Assembly (NCBI GenBank): GCA_026987075.1
Contig: JALSNI010000067.1
Coordinates: forward strand, 1-64,000
Reading direction: 5' to 3'
Length of the DNA: 64,000 bases
Source of the DNA: Persephonella sp.
GTDB lineage: Bacteria; Aquificota; Aquificia; Aquificales; Hydrogenothermaceae
In this document: piece by piece, positions 7,551 to 15,569 of the stretch
How positions within the stretch are numbered: the stretch's first letter is position 1
How the letters are laid out: each line of letters starts with the position of its first letter
The notes under the pieces: model-generated
What the model was told of the DNA's origin: nothing
The model's database searches: none
Seen by the model: the letters and a program-made list of their open reading frames with translations, nothing else
Made by a program: the position numbers and the translations under genes

Positions 7551-8389
7551 TGCTTGTTAACGGCGAAACAGAAGTTTACGGAATTATCGGCTATCCAGTA
7601 AAACACTCTAAGTCTCCCCAGTTTCAAACTGCAGCCTTCAGACACAAGAATATTAACGCAGTTTATCTTCCCTTTGAGGTAAAACCTGAAAATCTGAAAA
7701 AAGCTGTTAACGGAATTAAGGCACTGTCTATCAAAGGTATAAACATAACTGTTCCCCACAAGGAAGAAGTTATCAGATATCTTGATGAAACTTCAGAAGA
7801 GGTTCAGTTTATAGGGGCCTGCAACACAGTCAAAAATATTGATGGATACCTGATAGGCTATAACACAGATGCTTATGGATTTATAGAGGGACTGAAGGAG
7901 ATAGAGCCCCAGTTTCAGGATAAGACTTTTCTGATATTGGGAGCAGGAGGAGCATCAAGGGCTGTTTTGTATGGTCTCATCAGGGAAGGTGCTGAGAAAA
8001 TATTTGTTGCCAACAGAACAATAGATAGGGTATTTCAGATAATTCAGGATTTTTCAAAATTAAACAGGTTTATTCAGGAAATAATAATTCCAGTTCCTCT
8101 TGATAAAGTGGAAGAATATCTCTCTTCTACCCATATTATCGTAAACACAACATCTGTTGGCCTGAAAGATGAAGACCCTCCCCTTTTTGATTACTCAAAG
8201 ATTCAAAAAAAACATACAGTGGTTGATATTATATACAAAAAGACAAAACTTCTGAAAGTAGCTCAAGAGAAGGGATGTAAGTGGCAGGATGGTCTTCCTA
8301 TGCTGCTGTATCAAGGAGCAAAAGCATTTGAGATATGGACAGGAGAGAAAGCTCCTGTGGAGGTTATGAGAAAAGTTTTGCAGGAGTAA
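7550..8389 (+). CDS. aroE: Shikimate dehydrogenase (NADP+)
   Basis: 279 residues from the ATG at 7550 (overlapping the nfu stop; a GTG at 7547 is an alternative). Shikimate site motifs GYPVKHSKSP and NITVPHKEE with the catalytic Lys/Asp pair, the NADP loop GAGGASRAV and the phosphate-binding NRT are all present, as is the C-terminal DGLPMLLYQGAKAFEIW. It catalyses 3-dehydroshikimate reduction in aromatic amino-acid synthesis. Its place at the end of the sulfur-transfer operon looks like shared transcription only. Confidence 0.95.
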   Translation: MLVNGETEVYGIIGYPVKHSKSPQFQTAAFRHKNINAVYLPFEVKPENLKKAVNGIKALSIKGINITVPHKEEVIRYLDETSEEVQFIGACNTVKNIDGYLIGYNTDAYGFIEGLKEIEPQFQDKTFLILGAGGASRAVLYGLIREGAEKIFVANRTIDRVFQIIQDFSKLNRFIQEIIIPVPLDKVEEYLSSTHIIVNTTSVGLKDEDPPLFDYSKIQKKHTVVDIIYKKTKLLKVAQEKGCKWQDGLPMLLYQGAKAFEIWTGEKAPVEVMRKVLQE

Positions 8390-8391
8390 TT

Positions 8392-8411
8392 AAAAATCCC
8401 CCTTTCGGGGG
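8392..8411 (-). terminator. Terminator for the minus-strand two-component operon
   Basis: Stem CCCCC/GGGGG (8398-8402, 8407-8411) with a TTTC loop. The T-tract (ATTTTTAA) lies only on the minus-strand downstream side, so it mainly ends transcription coming from the sensor kinase gene. It may also stop aroE transcripts weakly. Confidence 0.65.
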
Positions 8412-8500
8412 AAAGGAGGGAGAGGGAGGAGGTTTAGGAGAAAACTTAAGTGAATTACATTAATTATGGTATTGCTCCAATGTGAAAATGCTGTGAAAAC

Positions 8501-9661
8501 TTAAAATTTTATAACAAATTCGTTGTGAACGCCTTCGGATTTGACTTTTATCTTTAATCTGTAATGGTCTGCTATCTCCTTTACTATAGCAAGTCCCAGC
8601 CCGTAACCTTCGGAAGTCCTTGACCTGTCTTCTCTATAAAACCTTTCAAATATTTTGTCTATGTTCTCTTTATCTATAGGTTTTCCTGTATTTTTTATAG
8701 AAACAGATTTTTTCTTTATGGTTATGATGACTTCTCCATTTTTGTAGTTGTATTTTATTGCATTTTCTATTAAATTAAAGAACAGTTTTTCCATATCTGT
8801 TTCCGTTGCTTCCACTTCTAAGCTGTCCTCTTCTTTTACAATAACCCCTAAAGACTTTTCTTCTATCTTTGGGGAAAGTATGGACAACTGTTTTTTTATA
8901 ATCTCGTTTATGTTTACTCTTTTCTTTTCTTTTTCTCCTATGTGACTGATAAAAAGCAGGTCGTTTACTAAACTTTTCATGTAATCAACAGTTTTTGATA
9001 TGTTTTCTATATTTTTCTCAATGTTTTTAAACCCTTTCTGTTTTATAAGATATAGATTTGTTGATATTACTGTCAGTGGTGTTCTAAGGTCGTGGGATAC
9101 GTTCTGTGTAAATCTTTCCTGTTTGTCAAATGCTTCTTTTATAGGGGAGAGAATTCTCTTTGATATAAGAAAAGAAAAAACCAGTATTACTGTAGAAATA
9201 ACAAATGTTGTGTATATCAAAATCAGTTTTAGCTTTTCTAAGTTAGCTAATATTCTGCTCAGGTCTTTCCCAACATATACATAATATAAAGTATCCCCTT
9301 TTTTTATTGAACCTCCAAAAAGAACGTCGTGTTTTATTATATTAAATCCATTGAAAAATCGTGATATATTGCACAGCTTGTTTTTGTAAAACACAATTTT
9401 TGCGTCATAATTGTAAACGCATAGGTAAGTATCATCTGGTATGTTTATATTTTTTACAAGAGAAAAGTCAATAACAGGATTTTCAACAGTTTTAGAAACT
9501 TCAAAAGCTATACCTTTAAGCTCGTCAGAAATCTCATAAAGTATCTGCTCTTTGTAAAAGTAATAAATACTCCCTGAAAATGCAGCGAGTATAAATGTGG
9601 ATATTGCTGAGATAAGGAGTGTTATTTTAAAGCGAGCTTTTAAAAATTGGTCTAATTTCAT
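8501..9661 (-). CDS. Membrane sensor histidine kinase
   Basis: 386 residues. Two transmembrane helices (about 13-34 and 147-166) flank a ~110-residue periplasmic sensor region. There is no obvious full HAMP domain. The HisKA motif NVSHDLRTPLTVIS carries the phosphorylated His. The HATPase part has NLIENAIKYN (N box) and GYGLGLAIVKEI (G2). The G1 region reads KNTGKPI, a common variant. It overlaps the response-regulator gene by 4 bases and is certainly its partner. Divergent from the efflux island, which it may control. Confidence 0.92.
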   Translation of the reverse strand: MKLDQFLKARFKITLLISAISTFILAAFSGSIYYFYKEQILYEISDELKGIAFEVSKTVENPVIDFSLVKNINIPDDTYLCVYNYDAKIVFYKNKLCNISRFFNGFNIIKHDVLFGGSIKKGDTLYYVYVGKDLSRILANLEKLKLILIYTTFVISTVILVFSFLISKRILSPIKEAFDKQERFTQNVSHDLRTPLTVISTNLYLIKQKGFKNIEKNIENISKTVDYMKSLVNDLLFISHIGEKEKKRVNINEIIKKQLSILSPKIEEKSLGVIVKEEDSLEVEATETDMEKLFFNLIENAIKYNYKNGEVIITIKKKSVSIKNTGKPIDKENIDKIFERFYREDRSRTSEGYGLGLAIVKEIADHYRLKIKVKSEGVHNEFVIKF

Positions 9662-10314
9662 TCTATTTTGTATCCTACTCCAGAGACATTCTGGATTATA
9701 TCTTTGTCCTGAAGTATCTTTCTCAGCAGTTTAATGTTTGCTCTTACTGTTTCCCTTGATGGATAGTCTGTAATGTCCCAGCATTTATTCATCAGACTTT
9801 CGTATGTAACCACCTTTCCTCTATTTCTTATCAGTTGCTCCAAGATACAGAACAGCTTAGGAGTAATTATCAGACTTTTTCCGTCTCTGTAAACCTCCCT
9901 TTTATCAAGGTCAATGGTTATTCCCTTGATTTTAACTATGTTGGATTTTTCTGTTGATACTCTTCTGATTAATGCTCTTACCCTTGCAAGGAGTTCTTCT
10001 ATCTCAAAAGGTTTTACTAAGTAGTCATCAGCTCCTATATCTAATCCTTTAACCTTGTCCTGTGTTGTGTCCTTTGCTGTAAGCATCAGTATTGGTGTGT
10101 CATCGTTTCTTTCCCTTACTATCTGGCATACCTTAAATCCATCAATTTTGGGGAGCATAATGTCTAATATGACAGCATCGTAATCATATATCTTCATATG
10201 TTCAAGGGCTTCTTCTCCATCAAAAACAGTATCAACGTAGTAGCCATTTAACTCTAAAATTTCTTTTAGCGTATTGTTAAGCTCTTTGTTATCTTCAACT
10301 ACCAAAATCTTCAT
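9658..10314 (-). CDS. OmpR/PhoB-family response regulator
   Basis: 218 residues. Receiver domain 1-115: acidic pair VVEDN, phospho-acceptor Asp in YDAVILDIMLP, Thr in LTAKD and Lys in LVKPFE. A winged-helix DNA-binding domain follows (about 125-218), ending in the typical NVSGVGYKIE. It is first in a two-gene operon with its kinase and transcribed away from the efflux genes. The intergenic 85 bases contain no clear Shine-Dalgarno for either side. Targets unknown; the adjacent ABC-2 genes are the natural guess. Confidence 0.95.
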   Translation of the reverse strand: MKILVVEDNKELNNTLKEILELNGYYVDTVFDGEEALEHMKIYDYDAVILDIMLPKIDGFKVCQIVRERNDDTPILMLTAKDTTQDKVKGLDIGADDYLVKPFEIEELLARVRALIRRVSTEKSNIVKIKGITIDLDKREVYRDGKSLIITPKLFCILEQLIRNRGKVVTYESLMNKCWDITDYPSRETVRANIKLLRKILQDKDIIQNVSGVGYKIE

Positions 10315-10398
10315 AATAAAAATCTAAAACTCTTCTGGTGAAATTTATGTGAATAAACTTTCAAAAAATCAATTTATGTTTTATTCTTAGAATATCAA

Positions 10399-11508
10399 AT
10401 GATTAAGATTAATGTTGTAAAGGCTTATCTAAAAAAAGAGTTTTCAGAGCTTGTTCGGTCAAAGCTCATAATAATGGTATACCTTATGCCCAGTATGGTT
10501 TTAATCCTGTTTGGCTATGGTATAAAGATGGAGGTTTACAATGTTAGAACAGCAATCATAAATTACGATAAATCTCAGCTTTCTTACAGGATTATATCTG
10601 CTTTTGAACATTCAAGATATTTTAAAACAGAGGTTATGAACATACCAGAAAAAGAAGCATTAGAAATGATGAAAAGGGCTGAGATAGACCTCCTGATAAT
10701 AATTCCAGAAAATTTTGAGAAAAATCTACTAAAAGGATTAAAAACAGAGATAGGTATATTTATTGACGCTTCATTTCCTTTCAGGGGGTTGACTATACAG
10801 AACTATGCGGAAGGAGTTCTTCTAAAAGAAGCTCAGGAGCTATCCCAGAAAAAACTACCAATCGTTGTAAACCATAGAAATATGTTTAACCAATCAATGA
10901 GAGATGAAAATGCCATTGTCCCCGGTCTTTTAGGTATTGTTTTTTTAGTTGCTCCTGCAATTTTATCAGCACTGCTGATAGTAAGGGAAAAAGAGAGGGG
11001 GACGATATTTAACTTTTACTCTTCTCCCATCAGAAAGATAGACTTTGTTATAGGAAAATTAACACTTCCATTTTTACTTCATTCTGTAAACATTTTTATA
11101 ATCTTCCTGTGGGCTACGTATCTTTTTAAGGTTCCTTTTAGAGGGAATTTTTTCATATACTGGATAACTTCTGAGATTTATGTTCTTATTAGCGTGAGCA
11201 TAGGTCTGTTAGTTTCTATTGTTGCAAGAACACAGATTGTCGCTATCGTTCTTACTATTATTATTACGGTTATTCCTGGTTTTTTATATTCAGGTATTAT
11301 TATGCCTATCTCTTCAATGAAGGGAGAGGCTGCTTTTGAAGCCCACATCTTCCCTGTTATGTATTACAATCACATTATATACGATGCCTTTCTTATTGGG
11401 CAGGGATTTTCTTCTGAAAAAAATCTATTTTACTTTTTTGTCCTCATTTCTTACTGGATTTTTATAACTGTTGCTGGGACACTCCTTCTGAAAAAGGAGC
11501 TGAGATGA
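10399..11508 (+). CDS. ABC-2 type export permease (YbhS/YbhR-like), first subunit
   Basis: 369 residues with the ABC-2 layout: one N-terminal transmembrane helix (about 25-40), a ~130-residue extracytoplasmic domain, then five transmembrane helices from about residue 175. The motif REKERGTIFNFYSSPI before helix 3 is typical of the family. No Shine-Dalgarno is visible in front of the ATG. It overlaps the second permease gene by 4 bases. The matching ATPase is probably the double-NBD gene at 18277, nearly 6 kb downstream. Confidence 0.88.
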   Translation: MIKINVVKAYLKKEFSELVRSKLIIMVYLMPSMVLILFGYGIKMEVYNVRTAIINYDKSQLSYRIISAFEHSRYFKTEVMNIPEKEALEMMKRAEIDLLIIIPENFEKNLLKGLKTEIGIFIDASFPFRGLTIQNYAEGVLLKEAQELSQKKLPIVVNHRNMFNQSMRDENAIVPGLLGIVFLVAPAILSALLIVREKERGTIFNFYSSPIRKIDFVIGKLTLPFLLHSVNIFIIFLWATYLFKVPFRGNFFIYWITSEIYVLISVSIGLLVSIVARTQIVAIVLTIIITVIPGFLYSGIIMPISSMKGEAAFEAHIFPVMYYNHIIYDAFLIGQGFSSEKNLFYFFVLISYWIFITVAGTLLLKKELR

Positions 11509-12581
11509 AAGCTTTTTTAACAGTTTTTTTGAAGGAACTGATAATGTTTTTCAGAAGCTGGGGACTTGTGGCAGTTGTTCTTTACTCTTTTACTGTTGAT
11601 GTGTATATAGCAGGAAAAGGGTTTGAGGTCAAACCACGGAACGTATCTGTGGGATACGTTGATTTTACAGATGGCGTAATATCGGGGAAAATACTTTCCC
11701 ATCTTCACTCACCAGAGTTTCAGGAGCCTGTAAGGTTTTTATCAGAAGAGGAGCTGAAAAAAGCCCTGTTTAACAGAAATATTATGGTTGGTATTGTGTT
11801 TGACTCTGATTTTGAAAAAGATTTTTTTGAAAAAAAAGCAAAGCTGAATGTTATGTTAGACGCAACAGCAGCAGCTCAAGGATATGTAACGCTTGCTTAT
11901 CTTCAAAATATTGTCCTTAGATTTGGAGAAGAAAATTTCCCAGTGGAGCTAAAAACCCATAAACTTTTTAACCAGAATTCAGATACGCCTAAGTTTCTGT
12001 CGTTAGCAGAGTTTCTGTCTATACTAACACTTATTACAGTTATACTTTCATCTGTAGTTTTTGTGAAGGAAAGGGAAAGTGGAACATGGGACATTATGCT
12101 TTTGATGCCTGTGAATTCTAAAATCATAATACTGGCAAAGAGCTTTTCTCAAATTGTTGTTGTTATGATAGGGACAATTATATGTGTAGGGATTGTTTTA
12201 TTTGGAATTTTTAAACTTCCTATGAACGGTAGTTTTATGGCTTTTCTTGTTCTGACGTTGATTTACTCGTTTTCTATTTCAGGGATAGGCTTGTTTATCG
12301 CATCTGTTGCAAAAAATATGCTTCAGGTTGCTCAGCTTTCTGTAATTATTATGATGCCTATTATATTTCTCAGTGGTTCGTGGACACCTATATATTCCAT
12401 GCATCCTGTCTTGCAGGAACTTTCTCTCTTATCACCACTTAGATACTACATAGAAGGCTGTGAATCACTGTTTTTTAGGGGAACATCTGTTTTTGACCTG
12501 TGGATAGACTTTGTGGCTTTACTCGTTTTAGGGGTAGCTTTGTACATGTTTGGATTTAGGAAAATAGGGAAATTATTTTAA
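11505..12581 (+). CDS. ABC-2 type export permease (YbhS/YbhR-like), second subunit
   Basis: 358 residues. Same architecture as the upstream permease: N-terminal helix (about 15-35), large external domain, then a cluster of C-terminal helices after KERESGTWDIMLLMPV. The pair would form the heterodimeric membrane part of an ABC exporter for drugs, lipids or other hydrophobic compounds. It ends 42 bases before the tetR start, and a new promoter and operator fill this gap. Confidence 0.88.
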   Translation: MKAFLTVFLKELIMFFRSWGLVAVVLYSFTVDVYIAGKGFEVKPRNVSVGYVDFTDGVISGKILSHLHSPEFQEPVRFLSEEELKKALFNRNIMVGIVFDSDFEKDFFEKKAKLNVMLDATAAAQGYVTLAYLQNIVLRFGEENFPVELKTHKLFNQNSDTPKFLSLAEFLSILTLITVILSSVVFVKERESGTWDIMLLMPVNSKIIILAKSFSQIVVVMIGTIICVGIVLFGIFKLPMNGSFMAFLVLTLIYSFSISGIGLFIASVAKNMLQVAQLSVIIMMPIIFLSGSWTPIYSMHPVLQELSLLSPLRYYIEGCESLFFRGTSVFDLWIDFVALLVLGVALYMFGFRKIGKLF

Positions 12582-12585
12582 GGGA

Positions 12586-12614
12586 TTGATTTTTACTTTT
12601 TTCTGGTTTAAATT
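12586..12614 (+). promoter_or_regulatory. Sigma-70-type promoter of tetR and the downstream efflux genes
   Basis: TTGATT at 12586-12591 and TAAATT at 12609-12614 are separated by 17 bases. Transcription would start near 12621, inside the operator and about two bases before the tetR ATG. Confidence 0.5.
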
Positions 12615-12616
12615 AA

Positions 12617-12634
12617 TGACTGATGAATCAGTCA
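12617..12634. promoter_or_regulatory. Palindromic TetR-family operator over the tetR start codon
   Basis: TGACTGATGAATCAGTCA is an 18-base palindrome: perfect 8-base arms around GA. It covers the predicted transcription start and the ATG at 12623. Bound repressor would block its own promoter, the usual autoregulation of TetR efflux regulators. Confidence 0.75.
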
Positions 12635-13168
12635 ACAAAAGAGAAACTTATCAACTCAGCGATTAAAGTTTTTTCTGAAAAAGGATTTTTTAATACTAAA
12701 GTGTCTGATATAGTAGGTGAAGCTGGAGTAGCACAGGGAACATTTTACATATATTTCAAAAGTAAAGAGGAAATATTTTTTGAAATAGTCCAGATGGTGG
12801 TTGACCAGATTTCAAATATCATAGATAAATATACAACCTACGAAGATGAAACACGCAGGGTTATAAAACTCTTTGGTAGAGAGATTTTTAAAGTGTTGTA
12901 TGAGTATAAAGAGATAGCTTACATATTTTTCTTTCAGGTTATATGTGTTGGAGGAGAGTTTCAGAGGATATATTTTGATGTGTCCCAGAGGATAAAAGAT
13001 TTCTACCTGAAAAAACTTTCTAAATACCCAAAATCCCAGCTAAAAGCTGAAATACTTATAGGTTTTGGGAAAAGACTTGTTGAGTTTGATATGCTTGCTG
13101 GAAATAGAACCTTTACATACATAGTTTCCCAGTTTGAGGATGCTGTTGACTTGATTTTGGGAGAATAA
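12623..13168 (+). CDS. TetR-family transcriptional repressor of the efflux cluster
   Basis: 181 residues. The N-terminal TetR helix-turn-helix is clear (STKEKLINSAIKVFSEKGF, then VAQGTFYIYFKSKEEIF), followed by a helical ligand-binding domain. An in-frame TGA two codons upstream fixes ATG 12623 as the first possible start. There is no Shine-Dalgarno, and the predicted transcript starts within about two bases of the ATG, suggesting a leaderless message. It is followed immediately by the TolC-like gene, so it likely controls the whole efflux operon. Confidence 0.93.
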   Translation: MNQSTKEKLINSAIKVFSEKGFFNTKVSDIVGEAGVAQGTFYIYFKSKEEIFFEIVQMVVDQISNIIDKYTTYEDETRRVIKLFGREIFKVLYEYKEIAYIFFFQVICVGGEFQRIYFDVSQRIKDFYLKKLSKYPKSQLKAEILIGFGKRLVEFDMLAGNRTFTYIVSQFEDAVDLILGE

Positions 13169-13169
13169 A

Positions 13170-14441
13170 ATGAAAAAACTGTTGATAATCACCTTGCTAC
13201 CTGCATTTTCTTTTGGAATGGATATGCAGGAAGCAGTGAATGTGGCATTAGAAAATAATCTTGAAATCAAGCAGGAGAAGGTAAATCTGAAGAAGGCTCA
13301 AATTCAGCTGAAGGAAGATAAGAACCTGTTTATGCCAGAGTTTTTCCTTAACTTCTCTTTTACATTCCAGAAAGATACACCTTACACAAAGATACCTGCA
13401 GGAGTCCTTCCTTTTCCCCTTTCGTTTAAACAAACTGAGAAGGATTTTAGATATTTTGATGTTGGTATTAATTATCCTATTTTTACTGGCTTTTCAAGGA
13501 TAGAAAAGCTGAAGATATCAAGGCTTGATATAGATACAGCTAAATATATGCTCTCAGAGAAAGAAAACCACATAACAGCTTTAACGAAAAAAGCATATTT
13601 AGATGTTTTAATGGCAAAAAGTCTTGTTGAGATTTACAAAAAGCAGCTTACTGCCGTTGAAAAGCATCTTGAGAGGGTCAGGGCATTTTTTAAAGAAGGT
13701 TTAGTAGCCAGAATAGACATACTCCAGACAAAAGTCAGGTTGTCTCAGGTGAAGAGGGATTTAAGAAAATCAGAAGGTGAATTTAAAATAGCATTAGAAA
13801 GATTAAAGAACATTCTAAATGTGAAAGACTCTTTTCCTGTGGAACCTGTAAATGTAAACATTCCAGAAAGCTTAAATTTACAGAGTCTTATAGAAAAGGC
13901 TTACAAAAATAGAACAATAATAAAAGCTATAGATACAAAGTTAGAACAACTGCAAGGATACGAAAGAATAGAGCGTTCCCCATTTTTACCTAAAATATTT
14001 GCACAGGCAAAGTATTTTTACACAGACCAGTATCCATACTTAGACCCAAAAGAAAATTATGCAGTTTCTGTGGGGCTAAGCTGGAAGTTTCAGGGTATAA
14101 AACCTTACTATGCATCCTTAAAAGTAAAGCAAGATTACAGAAAAATGAGATTAAAACTTCAACAGCTTAAAAATGACATAAGATTTCAGGTTAAAGCAGC
14201 ATACGAAAAATATTTAACAGCACGAGAGAACCTTAAAGTAGCTGAGGACTCCCTGTCTGAAGCAGAGGAATACTACAGAATGACTGTTGAACAGTTTAAC
14301 AACCAATTAGCAACTACTACAGATGTGTTAGATGCGGAGAGTATGCTCACAGCTGCAAGAAAAGGGAAAGAGATTTCTTACTACCAGCTAATAAAAGCAT
14401 TTGTTGATTTGGAAGAGGCTGTTGGAGGCTCTATCAGATGA
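13170..14441 (+). CDS. TolC-family outer-membrane efflux channel
   Basis: 423 residues with a signal peptide (LLIITLLPAFSFG). It has the two tandem outer-membrane-efflux repeats of TolC, each a long coiled-coil hairpin (for example ALTKKAYLDVLMAKSLVE and the matching RFQVKAAYEKYLTARENL) with beta strands between. It is the only TolC in the window and presumably serves both the MFS and ABC pumps. It starts two bases after tetR and overlaps the emrA-like gene by 4 bases. Confidence 0.92.
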   Translation: MKKLLIITLLPAFSFGMDMQEAVNVALENNLEIKQEKVNLKKAQIQLKEDKNLFMPEFFLNFSFTFQKDTPYTKIPAGVLPFPLSFKQTEKDFRYFDVGINYPIFTGFSRIEKLKISRLDIDTAKYMLSEKENHITALTKKAYLDVLMAKSLVEIYKKQLTAVEKHLERVRAFFKEGLVARIDILQTKVRLSQVKRDLRKSEGEFKIALERLKNILNVKDSFPVEPVNVNIPESLNLQSLIEKAYKNRTIIKAIDTKLEQLQGYERIERSPFLPKIFAQAKYFYTDQYPYLDPKENYAVSVGLSWKFQGIKPYYASLKVKQDYRKMRLKLQQLKNDIRFQVKAAYEKYLTARENLKVAEDSLSEAEEYYRMTVEQFNNQLATTTDVLDAESMLTAARKGKEISYYQLIKAFVDLEEAVGGSIR

Positions 14442-15568
14442 AAAACAAGGTGGGCATAGGGATTGTCCTTCTTCTGATTATTGTTTTTGCCGTTATTGCA
14501 TTTAGATGGATAAAACACAGGATGGAGTATGCAGTAACAGATGCTGTCTTTGTTGAGTCAGACTCTATGGTAAATCTGTCTTTTTACAGGGTAAAAGGAA
14601 AAATAGTCAAGATGTTTAAAAGAGAAGGAGATTATGTAAAAAAAGGAGAAGTTATAGCTAAGATAGACGATAGGGATTACCAGCTGAAACTTCAGCAGAT
14701 AAACGCCCAGATACAGTCCCTCAAACAAAAAAAGGAGTCTCTAAATAGTAAACTTTCAAAAATAAAAAGCCAGATAGATATCAAAATAAAACAGGCTGAG
14801 CTAACAAAAGAGCAGGTTACTTCTTCCATTAAAGCCTTAGAAGAGCAAGAGAAGGAAGTATCCCTTCAGATAAAACTTATCCAAAAAGATAGGGAGAGGT
14901 TTAAAAATCTCCTTGGTAAAGGTTTAATCCCCCAGAGAAAGTTTGAACAGATAGACACCCAGTATAAAGTATTAATCCACAGGAAAAACTATATAGACAA
15001 AAAGATTCAAGAGCTGAAAATACAGCTAAAAAAAGCAGAAGAAGGTATAGCTCTCGCATATACAGAGAAGAAAAGTATTGACGAGCTGAAAAAACAGGTA
15101 AAAAGTTTGGGCAAACAGATAGTTGCTCTTGAAAAAAAGAAAGAGGATGTAAGAAACTTGATTAAATACACACGCCTTGTTTCTCCCTACAATGGTTACA
15201 TTGCCAAAAAGTTTGTCAGCGAAGGGGAGGTTGTTCCGTCAGGAAGGCCTGTTTACTCTATTATTCCAGAAAACTCCCTTTATATCTTAGTTCTCCTTGA
15301 AGAAACAAAGCTAAAAGGTGTGAAGGTAGGCAGTGAAGCAAACATATACATAGATGCATTTCCAGACAAAACTTTTAAAGGAAAAGTATTTGAGATAAAC
15401 CCAGCAACAGCTGCCAAGTTTGCCCTTGTTCCCAGAGATGTAACTGCTGGTGAGTTTACAAAAGTAGCCCAGAGAATTCCTGTAAAGATAAAGATAACAG
15501 AAGGAGATACATCTATCCTTAAGGTAGGTCTTGGCGGGGAAGTGGAGATAAAAAAAGTCAGGGATTAG
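14438..15568 (+). CDS. emrA: Membrane-fusion (HlyD/EmrA) periplasmic adaptor
   Basis: 376 residues. One N-terminal transmembrane helix (about 5-24) anchors the protein. A split biotinyl-lipoyl domain (GKIVKMFKREGDYVKKGEVIAKIDD and LVSPYNGYIAKKFVSEGE) flanks a long coiled coil of about 170 residues, and a beta-barrel follows. It bridges the inner-membrane pump to TolC. It lies between the TolC and EmrB genes, as in EmrA systems. Confidence 0.9.
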   Translation: MKNKVGIGIVLLLIIVFAVIAFRWIKHRMEYAVTDAVFVESDSMVNLSFYRVKGKIVKMFKREGDYVKKGEVIAKIDDRDYQLKLQQINAQIQSLKQKKESLNSKLSKIKSQIDIKIKQAELTKEQVTSSIKALEEQEKEVSLQIKLIQKDRERFKNLLGKGLIPQRKFEQIDTQYKVLIHRKNYIDKKIQELKIQLKKAEEGIALAYTEKKSIDELKKQVKSLGKQIVALEKKKEDVRNLIKYTRLVSPYNGYIAKKFVSEGEVVPSGRPVYSIIPENSLYILVLLEETKLKGVKVGSEANIYIDAFPDKTFKGKVFEINPATAAKFALVPRDVTAGEFTKVAQRIPVKIKITEGDTSILKVGLGGEVEIKKVRD

Positions 15569-15569
15569 T

